Assembly (NCBI RefSeq): GCF_037963835.1
Contig: NZ_CP150145.1
Span: forward strand, 2,790,001 to 2,854,000
Source: Paenibacillus sp. FSL H8-0332
Lineage (GTDB): Bacteria; Bacillota; Bacilli; Paenibacillales; Paenibacillaceae
Length of the DNA stretch: 64,000 nucleotides
Direction: 5' to 3'
This document shows positions 10,349 through 17,805 of this stretch, in pieces. The position numbers and the translations under genes were made by a program. Position 1 is the first letter of the stretch; each line of letters opens with the position of its first letter. A model generated the notes under the pieces. That model worked only from the letters and a program-made list of their open reading frames with translations, had not been told where the DNA came from and did not search any database.

Positions 10349-10708
10349 ATGGAGCCCTACAAATTATATGATGCTGAATATAAATTCGCCTGCCTGATCT
10401 GGGATCATGAGCCGATTAATTCTACAGAGCTCGTGAAGCTGAGTCTCTCGGCGCTGGGCTGGAAGAAGTCCACGACCTATACCGTATTAAGAAAGCTATG
10501 CGAGCGGGGAATTCTGAGGAATGAGGGGGCAATGGTCACAGCCGTCATCCCGAAGTCGGAGGCTCTGCGGCACGAAAGCCAGACGGTAGTGGACAAAGCC
10601 TTTGGCGGGTCGTTGCCGCAGTTTTTGACCGCTTTTCTCGGGGATAAGAAATTATCGGCCAAGGAAGCGGCGGAGCTGAAGAGGATTATCGAGGAGGCTT
10701 CCCAATGA
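10349..10708 (+). CDS. BlaI/MecI/CopY-family transcriptional repressor
   Basis: This is a 119-residue winged-helix repressor. Its N-terminal DNA-binding domain (YDAEYKFACLIWDHEPINSTELVKLS, then KKSTTYTVLRKLCERGILRNEG) is the BlaI/MecI signature, and the C-terminal helices should mediate dimerisation. ATG 10349 is preferred over GTG 10340, because AAGGAG sits 8 bases upstream. Its stop overlaps the start of the M56 peptidase gene (ATGA), so the two are translationally coupled. In the known Bla/Mec systems the peptidase causes cleavage of the repressor; the same is inferred here. Confidence 0.9.
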   Translation: MEPYKLYDAEYKFACLIWDHEPINSTELVKLSLSALGWKKSTTYTVLRKLCERGILRNEGAMVTAVIPKSEALRHESQTVVDKAFGGSLPQFLTAFLGDKKLSAKEAAELKRIIEEASQ

Positions 10709-12132
10709 CGGACCTGTGGATCAGTATTCTGAATATGAGCATTACCGCCAGTTATGTGGCCGTTGCCGTGATGCTGGCGAGAATCCTGCTGCGGCGCGCT
10801 CCCAAAATCTTCTCCTATATGCTGTGGTCAGCAGTAATGATCAGGCTTATCCTTCCGGTCAGCTTCACTTCAAGTTTCAGTATCCTGAAGCTGGCAGGGT
10901 CTGCGGGCTCGTCCGGCACAGGACAGATGCAATTCGTTCCGATGAACATGGGCATGCAGGCGCAGCCTGCGGTGGACACCGGAACGGCTTCTGCGGGAAG
11001 TCTGTTGAACAGCCTGCTTCCGCCGGCTGCACCTGCAGCAAGCGTGAATCGGGTGCAGATCATCCTGTGGGCCGGCAGCATGATCTGGCTGACAGGCGCA
11101 ATAACACTGCTGCTGTACAGCGTGTTCTCTTATGTAAGAATCATGCGCAGAGTCCGTACGGCAACCCTTGTGAAGGGGCATGTTTTTGAGACCGACCAGA
11201 TTATGACTCCTTTCGTCTTCGGCTTCTTGAAGCCAAGGATCTACATTCCGGCCGGAATGAGTGAACAGGAGCTGTCCCATATTCTGCTGCATGAGCAGAC
11301 TCATATTGACAGACGGGATTATCTGGTCAAGCCGCTTATGTTCCTGCTGGTCATTCTCCATTGGTTCAACCCGCTGATGTGGCTGTCTTTTGTGCTCATG
11401 AGCAAGGATATGGAGATGTCCTGCGATGAAGCGGTGATCCGGAAGCTGGGTCCGCAGGTTAAAAGCAGTTACTCAGGCTCCCTGCTTGGATTTTCAACCC
11501 GCCGGAGCGGTCTTATGACCGGCAGTCCGCTGGCTTTTGGAGAGAGCAGTGTAAAGGCCCGGATCAAGCATATTCTCGCATACCGTCAACCGACCTCAAG
11601 GAGCATGGCCGCTTGTACCCTGGTTATTGTGCTCTTGCTTATTGGATGTACGGCCAATCCCAAGACTGTGGAGCCCCCGGCGCAAGTGTCAGATTCCGGT
11701 TATGCGGTGGATCAGCTGCTGGAGAGCAAAACAAAGTATATTGGCGACGCCAGTAAAGTCACAGCGCTGCTTGGTGCGATGCCGCTGCCGGAAGGCCTGG
11801 AGAGGGCAGGCATTGAGCTGACAACAGGTTCCCGCCCGTATGCATTAACCATCAATTATAAAGTGAACGATATTAAGGGAATGTGGAACGATGAGCTTCA
11901 GGCTTTAAGCCGGGAGCCTCTCCTGCATAATTCGATCCTGCTGTTCAGCCTGATTGATAACGCGGATATTATAAATTACTCGCTTGCTGATGAAGGAATA
12001 ACCTACAGCTTCAAGTTTACGAGAGAAGAGATTGATAAGCTGCTTGGAGAGGACGTCCGCCCTTATGGAGCGGATGAAGCTGGCCTTCGTAAGCTGATTG
12101 ACCGGCTGGAGAGTGTCAAGCTGACTCCTTAA
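10705..12132 (+). CDS. BlaR1-like M56 membrane metallopeptidase with DUF4825-type C-terminal domain
   Basis: This 475-residue membrane protein has two N-terminal helices, then the peptidase domain with zinc motif HEQTH in LLHEQTHIDRRDYL and the downstream EMSCDEAV glutamate. A further membrane segment (MAACTLVIVLLLIGC) places the last 150 residues outside the cell. That outer domain is not the penicillin-binding sensor of BlaR1/MecR1; it resembles DUF4825, found on many Bacillota M56 proteins. It is coupled to the BlaI-like repressor. The signal sensed is unknown, and a link to beta-lactams should not be assumed. Confidence 0.85.
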   Translation: MTDLWISILNMSITASYVAVAVMLARILLRRAPKIFSYMLWSAVMIRLILPVSFTSSFSILKLAGSAGSSGTGQMQFVPMNMGMQAQPAVDTGTASAGSLLNSLLPPAAPAASVNRVQIILWAGSMIWLTGAITLLLYSVFSYVRIMRRVRTATLVKGHVFETDQIMTPFVFGFLKPRIYIPAGMSEQELSHILLHEQTHIDRRDYLVKPLMFLLVILHWFNPLMWLSFVLMSKDMEMSCDEAVIRKLGPQVKSSYSGSLLGFSTRRSGLMTGSPLAFGESSVKARIKHILAYRQPTSRSMAACTLVIVLLLIGCTANPKTVEPPAQVSDSGYAVDQLLESKTKYIGDASKVTALLGAMPLPEGLERAGIELTTGSRPYALTINYKVNDIKGMWNDELQALSREPLLHNSILLFSLIDNADIINYSLADEGITYSFKFTREEIDKLLGEDVRPYGADEAGLRKLIDRLESVKLTP

Positions 12133-12245
12133 ATGCCGATTTTTACAGAACATTTACGAAACACTGCTGCACCTTTTATCCAATGCTTGAACGCGTATGA
12201 TAATCTGGAATGAGGTATACATTCTAGGGTCAAGGGAGCAATAGT

Positions 12246-13457
12246 ATGCAAGCAGAGAAGCAGGCGGTGCCGGGAGAACATCGGAAGGGGAAGGCTGGGG
12301 CGTTACTTGAGATCCTGTTTGTATCGGCCCAATTGGGTCTTACCTCCTTCGGCGGACCGGTCGCCCATCTGGGTTATTTCCACAATGAATATATCCGCCG
12401 CCGGAGATGGATGGATGAACGGAGCTATGCGGATCTGGTAGCGCTCTGCCAGTTCCTACCGGGTCCCGCGAGCAGTCAGGTGGGGATTGGCATTGGAATG
12501 GTGCGGGCAGGCTGGCTGGGTGGTATAGTGGCTTGGCTGGGCTTCACTTTGCCTTCCGTCCTTGCGCTGGTCGCGTTTGCCTTCCTGCTGCAGGGCTATG
12601 ATATTGCTGGTGCAGGCTGGATTCACGGTCTGAAGATCGTAGCTGTAGCAATTGTTGCCCAGGCCATCCTTGGCATGGGGCAGAAGCTGACCCCGGACCG
12701 GGAAAGAATAGCCATCGCGGTTATAGCAACAGGTGTTACATTATCATGGCAGACGGGCTACAGCCAGATTCTCACGATTGCTGTAGCGGGCATAGCCGGG
12801 TTATGGCTGTACCGCCACAGTTCTACGGAGAACGTGACAAATCTTCCGATCCCCATCCGCCGGTCGTCTGGCATCGTTTGTTTAGCATTGTTCGGCGTAC
12901 TCCTGATAGTGCTCCCGTTCCTTAGAGGGACGGCTGAGGCGGGAGGAATGGCGATATTTGACAGCTTTTATCGTTCTGGTGCCTTAGTGTTCGGCGGTGG
13001 ACATGTCGTGCTTCCGCTGCTGGAACAAGAAGTTGTTCCTACCGGCTGGGTGAGCCAAGCCGATTTCCTGGCGGGATACGGGGCCACACAGGCCGTACCG
13101 GGTCCGTTGTTCACTTTTGCAGCCTATCTTGGGGCAATGACCGCCGGTGTTCCCGGGGCCATCGTGGCCACGCTCGCGATTTTCCTGCCAGCCTTTCTGC
13201 TGGTTGCGGGCGCATTGCCTTTTTGGAACAGCTTAAGAAGGAGCCCCCGGATGCAAGGAGCCTTAACCGGAATCAATGCTGCTGTGGTCGGAATCCTGCT
13301 TGCCGCCTGGTATGACCCCCTGTGGACGACAGCCATTCTCACGCCGTTGGACTTCGCCCTGGCTGTCATTCTGTTCGTGATGCTGGTCTTCTGGAAGCTG
13401 CCGCCCTGGGTGGTTGTGGTGGCCGGTGCGGCGGGTGGAATGGTGATCGGGTGGTGA
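12246..13457 (+). CDS. chrA: Chromate transporter, long-chain CHR family
   Basis: This is a 403-residue membrane protein with the duplicated CHR domain. The first half carries LGLTSFGGPVAHLGYFHNEY and LCQFLPGPASSQVGIGIG, and the second carries FGGGHVVLPLLEQEVV and GYGATQAVPGPLFTFAAYLG. These repeated FGG and PGP motifs define the family, and the length fits the two-domain form. Characterised members export chromate, but many homologues are untested. It is a single gene with its own start signal (AGGGAGCA upstream) and a terminator. Confidence 0.92.
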   Translation: MQAEKQAVPGEHRKGKAGALLEILFVSAQLGLTSFGGPVAHLGYFHNEYIRRRRWMDERSYADLVALCQFLPGPASSQVGIGIGMVRAGWLGGIVAWLGFTLPSVLALVAFAFLLQGYDIAGAGWIHGLKIVAVAIVAQAILGMGQKLTPDRERIAIAVIATGVTLSWQTGYSQILTIAVAGIAGLWLYRHSSTENVTNLPIPIRRSSGIVCLALFGVLLIVLPFLRGTAEAGGMAIFDSFYRSGALVFGGGHVVLPLLEQEVVPTGWVSQADFLAGYGATQAVPGPLFTFAAYLGAMTAGVPGAIVATLAIFLPAFLLVAGALPFWNSLRRSPRMQGALTGINAAVVGILLAAWYDPLWTTAILTPLDFALAVILFVMLVFWKLPPWVVVVAGAAGGMVIGW

Positions 13458-13491
13458 CTTAACCGTATAACTCATGAAATGCTTTATATTG

Positions 13492-13526
13492 AACTGACCA
13501 TTGCGTAATTGCAAGGTCGGTTTTTT
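13492..13526 (+). terminator. Rho-independent terminator after chrA
   Basis: AACTGACC at 13492-13499 pairs with GGTCGGTT, followed by six T residues ending at 13526. Confidence 0.8.
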
Positions 13527-13560
13527 GGTATACAGCCAGGTTCATCATTCATTCGTAACC

Positions 13561-13589
13561 TTGTAAGCCCATAAATCATGTGATAAAAT
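13561..13589 (+). promoter_or_regulatory. Predicted promoter for the RHH/clamp genes
   Basis: TTGTAA at 13561-13566 and TAAAAT at 13584-13589 are separated by exactly 17 bases, about 55 bases before the TTG start at 13647. Confidence 0.65.
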
Positions 13590-13646
13590 AATAATAGGAA
13601 CATTGAAAAAGGTAACCTAAATCAAAAAAAGAGAGGACAAAACAAA

Positions 13647-13880
13647 TTGAGTCAAAATGAACTAAAGATAGGTCTTTCCAATAAAGAAGGCCAATTAGGG
13701 TTCATGTCTGCAAGAGGAGGTCCCCGGGAGGGAGCAGGCCGCAAGAGCATAGGCGTAACGAAAAAAGTATCGGTAACCTTAACTAATGAGCTTTGGGAGA
13801 AGGTCGAACAGCATTGCGCAGAGCATAAATTATCCCGGTCGGAGCTTATCCGATCTCTGATTGAGTCTAGTGATTTGTAA
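13647..13880 (+). CDS. Small ribbon-helix-helix-like DNA-binding protein
   Basis: This is a 77-residue protein. The N-terminus is basic and Gly-rich (SARGGPREGAGRKSIG). The C-terminal 40 residues (KKVSVTLTNELWEKVEQHC, then LSRSELIRSLIES) have the strand-helix-helix pattern of CopG/Arc-type RHH proteins, which bind DNA as dimers. TTG 13647 is the start, with AGAGAGGA 9 bases upstream. It lies 18 bases before the extra sliding-clamp gene and shares its promoter. It could be an autorepressor of the pair or a plasmid/phage-type accessory; the exact family is not known to me. Confidence 0.7.
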   Translation: MSQNELKIGLSNKEGQLGFMSARGGPREGAGRKSIGVTKKVSVTLTNELWEKVEQHCAEHKLSRSELIRSLIESSDL

Positions 13881-13898
13881 TGTAGCTTAAGGAAATAG

Positions 13899-15035
13899 GT
13901 GAAGCCAGTGCGGATCAACGTAAGCAAGGATATTCTTCTCAAAGCTCTTCAGCAAGTGCTAAAGGCTGTACCGGCAAACCAACGGATTCCCATACTGGCA
14001 GGGGTTCATATACAAGCTCTAACCAATGAATTAATAGTTACAGCAAGCAATAGCAGTATGACTATACAGTACCGGATTCCCGGTGAAGATACCTCTTTGA
14101 CGGTTCAGAGAATTGGAGAAGTGGTTGTACCGGCAAGGTATTTTTGCGAAATAATACGTAAGTCTGATTCTGGGATGATTACTTTGGAAGTCGACAGATC
14201 CTTACGGCTCAGCATATCCTCAGAACATACACAAATCCGGTTATGCGGAATGGATGCTGTAGATTATCCGGCGATACATCCTGCTGAGAATCATGCTGCA
14301 CTTAAATTAGCAGTTAATAATCAACTATTGAAGGATTCCATCCTACAGGTGGCAGGAGCGGCTTCTTCATCAGAACATAGGCCTGTGTTGACTGGGGTAT
14401 CTTTTCAGTATCGAAATCATCGGCTACAGTTAACGGCTACTAACGGTGTTCGTCTGGCTTCCCGGACTATAGATGTGGAACATGATGCTGAGATGGAGAG
14501 GCATATTATTGTTCCTGGCAGAAATTTAGTTGAAGCGGTTAAAATCATGGACGGCGAGGACAGAACAACAGAAGTTGAAGTAACCAACCGTCATGTTAGA
14601 TTCACTGCTAACCATATTATGGTTCAATCTGCTTTAATTGAGGGGGAGTACCCGTCCCTGCACCATGTGATTCCGCACACTTTTATATCAGAGATTACAA
14701 TTGGAACAGCCCCTCTGTTAAAAGCCGTCGAACGGACAACGGTATTGGCCAGTGAAAGTATTATAAGGTTAGAGACCACTGCCGATACACTACGTTTGTT
14801 ATCCCAAACCACAGAAATCGGAGATATTGAGGACGAGGTATCAATACTCGAGAAGAACGGGGAGGATTTCACGATCTCGCTAAATGGAAAGTATGTGGCA
14901 GACATCCTACATGTTACAAGTAGTGATTTCATACGCTTGAGATTCACCGGCAAAATGAGCCCGATGGTTATACACCCGTTGAATGATCTTTCTTCAACTT
15001 TTTTTCTAATTACTCCAGTGCGAACCGCAAAGTAA
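13899..15035 (+). CDS. dnaN: Second, divergent DNA polymerase III beta sliding clamp
   Basis: This 378-residue protein spans all three clamp domains: IPILAGVHIQALTNELIVTASN near the N-terminus, RPVLTGVSFQYRNHRLQLTATNGVRLASR in domain 2, IEGEYPSLHHVIP at the domain 2/3 boundary, and a C-terminus ending LITPVRTAK where housekeeping clamps end in LxLPVR. No dnaA, recF or gyr genes flank it, so it is not the chromosomal dnaN locus. Codon use is more AT-rich than in neighbouring genes, which suggests transfer. The start is GTG 13899 or GTG 13908. It may be a specialised clamp, a decoy, or a clamp resistant to an inhibitor. Confidence 0.88.
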   Translation: MKPVRINVSKDILLKALQQVLKAVPANQRIPILAGVHIQALTNELIVTASNSSMTIQYRIPGEDTSLTVQRIGEVVVPARYFCEIIRKSDSGMITLEVDRSLRLSISSEHTQIRLCGMDAVDYPAIHPAENHAALKLAVNNQLLKDSILQVAGAASSSEHRPVLTGVSFQYRNHRLQLTATNGVRLASRTIDVEHDAEMERHIIVPGRNLVEAVKIMDGEDRTTEVEVTNRHVRFTANHIMVQSALIEGEYPSLHHVIPHTFISEITIGTAPLLKAVERTTVLASESIIRLETTADTLRLLSQTTEIGDIEDEVSILEKNGEDFTISLNGKYVADILHVTSSDFIRLRFTGKMSPMVIHPLNDLSSTFFLITPVRTAK

Positions 15036-15125
15036 GCGTTAGGTATAGCCCTGTTATCCGTAAATCTTAACTACGTACCAATTCGCACAAGGAATTGCCG
15101 AACGTAAGGGAGGCTTTGCTGTCTG

Positions 15126-16541
15126 CTATTGTGTAGTCAGAACCATCTCCAGCGAGGTATTGCTCACTTCTGCATGCTCCGCCATACTGCGGATGTATCC
15201 GGACATGAAGCCGCCCTCCATACTCTCCCACAGCTTGAATCCCGGCATCGCCCGGATCTCCTCCAGCGAATCAGCAGCGTTCCCGGCAAAATACTTCACG
15301 TTCAGCTTCGACATCACCTCTGCCATCGACTGCTTCTGCGCTTCTGTGAAGCTGCTCTCCTTCAGCTTGTTCATCGCTTTGTCATACGAATTCTCAGCGA
15401 AGATCTGCTCCGCATAGGCTTTGAAGTTCAGCAGGTGCGGATCAGTCTTATGGTTGGCCTTGGCCCAGCCGTCAACATCTACTTGAGCGGTGTGGTAGGT
15501 CACGGCCCGCGATGCGGGATCGAAGGTCATTCTGCCGTACTGGTGCGGGTTCACCGCGAAGGCGCTTGTAGCAATATCATAGACAGGCAAGGCCGGATCT
15601 ATCGAGGCTGCTGGAGGATCGCGGTGGATATCCTGCATATGAATATGCCCGGATAATACCAGATTCAGCCCGTTTTTGCGAAAAGCCTTCATCGTCTCCT
15701 GGCTGTTATTAAGCTTGAACCCGGATACGGCCATGGAGGTATGGCTCAGCAGATTATGATGCATCACGGTAATCACAGACGCATGCTCCTGAGCGGCCAG
15801 CTTCACATTGTCGTCAATCCAGGCAAGGGTGGAGGGCAGAAGACGCCCGTCGGTCTGCGGAAAATTATATTCTTCGTTATGCGCATACTGGGCACTGTCA
15901 AGCATCAGCAGCCTAAGGCCGGGAGCTGCCTTCACGACATAGCTTAAGCTGTCTTTATCCCGCGACACCGCCTCGTTATATCCGAAATCGTCATAGATGC
16001 GCAGGAAATCCTCTACATTAATATGCTTGGCAACGACCTGCTTGTCACCGTCGAACGATCTGGCCCAGGGGTTGTTGATATCATGGTTACCCGGAGTCAC
16101 GTAGACGCGGGTTCCGGCAGCCTCCATCCGGTGCAGCTTCGCGGCCAGCTCCTTATGACTGCCCGCTTCACCGTTATTGGTGAGGTCGCCACTCAGAATG
16201 AGGAAGGCCGGCTTGTTCTGGTCCACATCACGGACCAGTGCTTCGGTCAGCTCATCGCTGTAGGGGAGCATTTTGCCATCGCCGCCTGTGACATAGGTCT
16301 GGAAGGCTTGACCGCCATCCTCCAGGGCTTTGTCCAGATAATGCGTATCGGTGGCGACCCAGAAGGATACAGGTTCTCCGGATTCTGTAGCAGGGGTCAC
16401 GGCCTCTGCGGCCGCTGGAACAGCGTCCAAGGCAGAAGAAGCGGAGTCTTTACATCCGCTGAGGATGAGGAGGGAAGGGAGGAGCATCATTAAGATGAGC
16501 TTCACCGTATGGGTTGTGCTCTTATGAAGAGAAGCGCGCAT
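15126..16541 (-). CDS. Metallophosphoesterase lipoprotein
   Basis: This is a 471-residue exported calcineurin-like phosphoesterase with lipobox LSGC at about residue 30. All five metal-binding blocks are visible: ATDTHYLD, LSGDLTNNGE, TPGNHDINN, VMHHNLL and LSGHIHMQD. A C-terminal segment of about 150 residues after GHIH is outside the core. The substrate is unknown; related Bacillus proteins are annotated only as phosphohydrolases. AAGAAGG precedes ATG 16541 on the minus strand. It converges on the clamp gene without an obvious terminator between them. Confidence 0.9.
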   Translation of the reverse strand: MRASLHKSTTHTVKLILMMLLPSLLILSGCKDSASSALDAVPAAAEAVTPATESGEPVSFWVATDTHYLDKALEDGGQAFQTYVTGGDGKMLPYSDELTEALVRDVDQNKPAFLILSGDLTNNGEAGSHKELAAKLHRMEAAGTRVYVTPGNHDINNPWARSFDGDKQVVAKHINVEDFLRIYDDFGYNEAVSRDKDSLSYVVKAAPGLRLLMLDSAQYAHNEEYNFPQTDGRLLPSTLAWIDDNVKLAAQEHASVITVMHHNLLSHTSMAVSGFKLNNSQETMKAFRKNGLNLVLSGHIHMQDIHRDPPAASIDPALPVYDIATSAFAVNPHQYGRMTFDPASRAVTYHTAQVDVDGWAKANHKTDPHLLNFKAYAEQIFAENSYDKAMNKLKESSFTEAQKQSMAEVMSKLNVKYFAGNAADSLEEIRAMPGFKLWESMEGGFMSGYIRSMAEHAEVSNTSLEMVLTTQ

Positions 16542-16746
16542 GGCTTAACCTTCTTTCTGTATTTTAGCTGAATCATTGTAGCTTATTTATGACCGGATTG
16601 TATATACGATATGTTAGCCGTTGTTTCTGAACCTCCAGAATAGCTTATAGAAAATAGTGGAAGGTGCATAAATGAATTCAATTCAGCGACACTAAGAGCG
16701 GATATACAAAAAAGAGCTGGTACAGGAAAAAGTTGTGAACGTTGTG

Positions 16747-16794
16747 TTGTATTCAGACCGGAAAAGTGTTATTATTAAAAAAAGTAAGTTACTT
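16747..16794 (+). promoter_or_regulatory. Promoter and palindromic operator of the nitroreductase gene
   Basis: TTGTAT (16747-16752) and TATTAT (16770-16775) are separated by exactly 17 bases. A perfect palindrome, AAGTAA-G-TTACTT (16782-16794), begins at the expected transcription start. This resembles sites of thiol- or quinone-sensing HxlR-type repressors that control nitroreductases in Bacillus, but the regulator is not in the window. Confidence 0.6.
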
Positions 16795-16817
16795 AATTTA
16801 ATGGAGGTAGTTATTTT

Positions 16818-17417
16818 ATGTCTAAGACTTTTTTTGAAGCGGTAAAAGGTAGACGTTCCATATACGCCATCAGTAAAGAATCCCCAATCTCTGATGAACA
16901 AATCCAAAAGATTGTAGAAGAGGCTGTTCTACATAGCCCAACTTCCTTCAACTCGCAAAGCTCCAGAGCTGTAGTATTACTGGGCGAACAACATGATAAG
17001 CTGTGGGATATTACGGCAGAAACCCTGCGTAAGATCGTTCCTACTGAACAATTCGAAGGTACTGCCCAGAAGCTGTCCTCCTTCAAAGCAGGCTACGGCA
17101 CTGTGCTCTTCTACGAAGATCAGGCAGTGGTGAAGCACCTGCAGGAGAACTTTGCACTGTATGCTGAGAACTTCCCGATCTGGTCCAACCAATCCTCCGG
17201 GATTCTGCAATACGTAGTATGGACTGCCTTCGCCGAAGAAGGTCTGGGAGCTTCCCTTCAGCACTATAACCCGCTGATCGACGATGAAGTGAAGGAGACC
17301 TTCGGTATTTCTGCGGACTGGAAGCTGATTGCCCAGATGCCATTCGGTAACATCCTGACTCCTCCAGGCGAGAAGGAATTCCAGCCGATTGAAGAACGCG
17401 TGAAGGTAAAGAAGTAA
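16818..17417 (+). CDS. Nitroreductase-family FMN oxidoreductase
   Basis: This 199-residue protein of the nitroreductase fold belongs to the subgroup close to Bacillus YdgI and the yeast Hbn1/Frm2 proteins. FMN-binding features are RRSIYAIS at the N-terminus, SPTSFNSQSSR and the C-terminal half containing EGLGASLQHYNPLID and PFGNI. Such enzymes reduce nitro compounds or quinones with NAD(P)H in the cytoplasm. ATGGAGGT precedes ATG 16818. The palindrome in its promoter suggests induction by electrophile or oxidative stress. Confidence 0.9.
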   Translation: MSKTFFEAVKGRRSIYAISKESPISDEQIQKIVEEAVLHSPTSFNSQSSRAVVLLGEQHDKLWDITAETLRKIVPTEQFEGTAQKLSSFKAGYGTVLFYEDQAVVKHLQENFALYAENFPIWSNQSSGILQYVVWTAFAEEGLGASLQHYNPLIDDEVKETFGISADWKLIAQMPFGNILTPPGEKEFQPIEERVKVKK

Positions 17418-17442
17418 GTAAATCTTGCGATAAGCAGTTTAG

Positions 17443-17495
17443 AACCTCCCTGATCCGGCTAAGTATGAATATAGCCCGATCAAGGAGGTTTTTGT
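17443..17495 (+). terminator. Terminator hairpin whose 3' arm contains the next gene's ribosome binding site
   Basis: Three paired blocks, AACCTCC/GGAGGTT, TGATC/GATCA and GGCT/AGCC, form a stem of 16 base pairs with two mismatches and a 12-base loop, followed by a T run. GGAGG at 17484-17488 is also the ribosome binding site for ATG 17497. The same structure may end the nitroreductase transcript and hide the start signal of the small gene. Confidence 0.75.
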
Positions 17496-17496
17496 T

Positions 17497-17691
17497 ATGC
17501 CATGGAATAAGGAGAACTACCCGGATTCACTGAAGAACTTCACTGCACCTGTTCGCAACAAAGCGGTGGAGATTGCCAATGCGCTGCTGGAGGACGGATA
17601 TGACGAGGGGCGGGCCATTGCCATTGCTACCGCACAAGCCAAAGAGTGGGGCGAGAATCACGATAAGCAGATCCGTAAAAAGGACCACTAA
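17497..17691 (+). CDS. Small conserved protein starting MPWNKENYPDS
   Basis: This is a 64-residue, acidic and soluble protein. The pattern MPWxKENYPDSxKN followed by AVEIANALLEDGYDEGRAIAIATAQAKEW is seen in short proteins of many Bacillota; I cannot name the family with certainty, and its function is unknown. The GGAGG site 8 bases upstream is inside the terminator hairpin of the nitroreductase gene. A separate transcript starting within or after the hairpin, or read-through, would be needed for strong expression. Confidence 0.75.
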   Translation: MPWNKENYPDSLKNFTAPVRNKAVEIANALLEDGYDEGRAIAIATAQAKEWGENHDKQIRKKDH

Positions 17692-17737
17692 CAACTCAGT
17701 ATGGACGGCATTAGTCAGGCTTATATCTGTACACAAG

Positions 17738-17773
17738 CAAAGAGGACAAGCGGATATCCGCCTGTCCTCTTTG
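17738..17773. terminator. Bidirectional terminator
   Basis: CAAAGAGGACA (17738-17748) pairs perfectly with TGTCCTCTTTG (17763-17773), with an inner palindrome in the loop. It serves the small gene on the plus strand and the foldase gene on the minus strand. Confidence 0.8.
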
Positions 17774-17805
17774 TATAAATAGCTTGTACATCAATACAGT
17801 ATTCG

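Noticed and set aside
15048..15066. Near match to the I-SceI homing endonuclease site
   Set aside because: 15 of 18 bases agree, but the differences include conserved positions and no intron or homing enzyme is present. Most likely chance.
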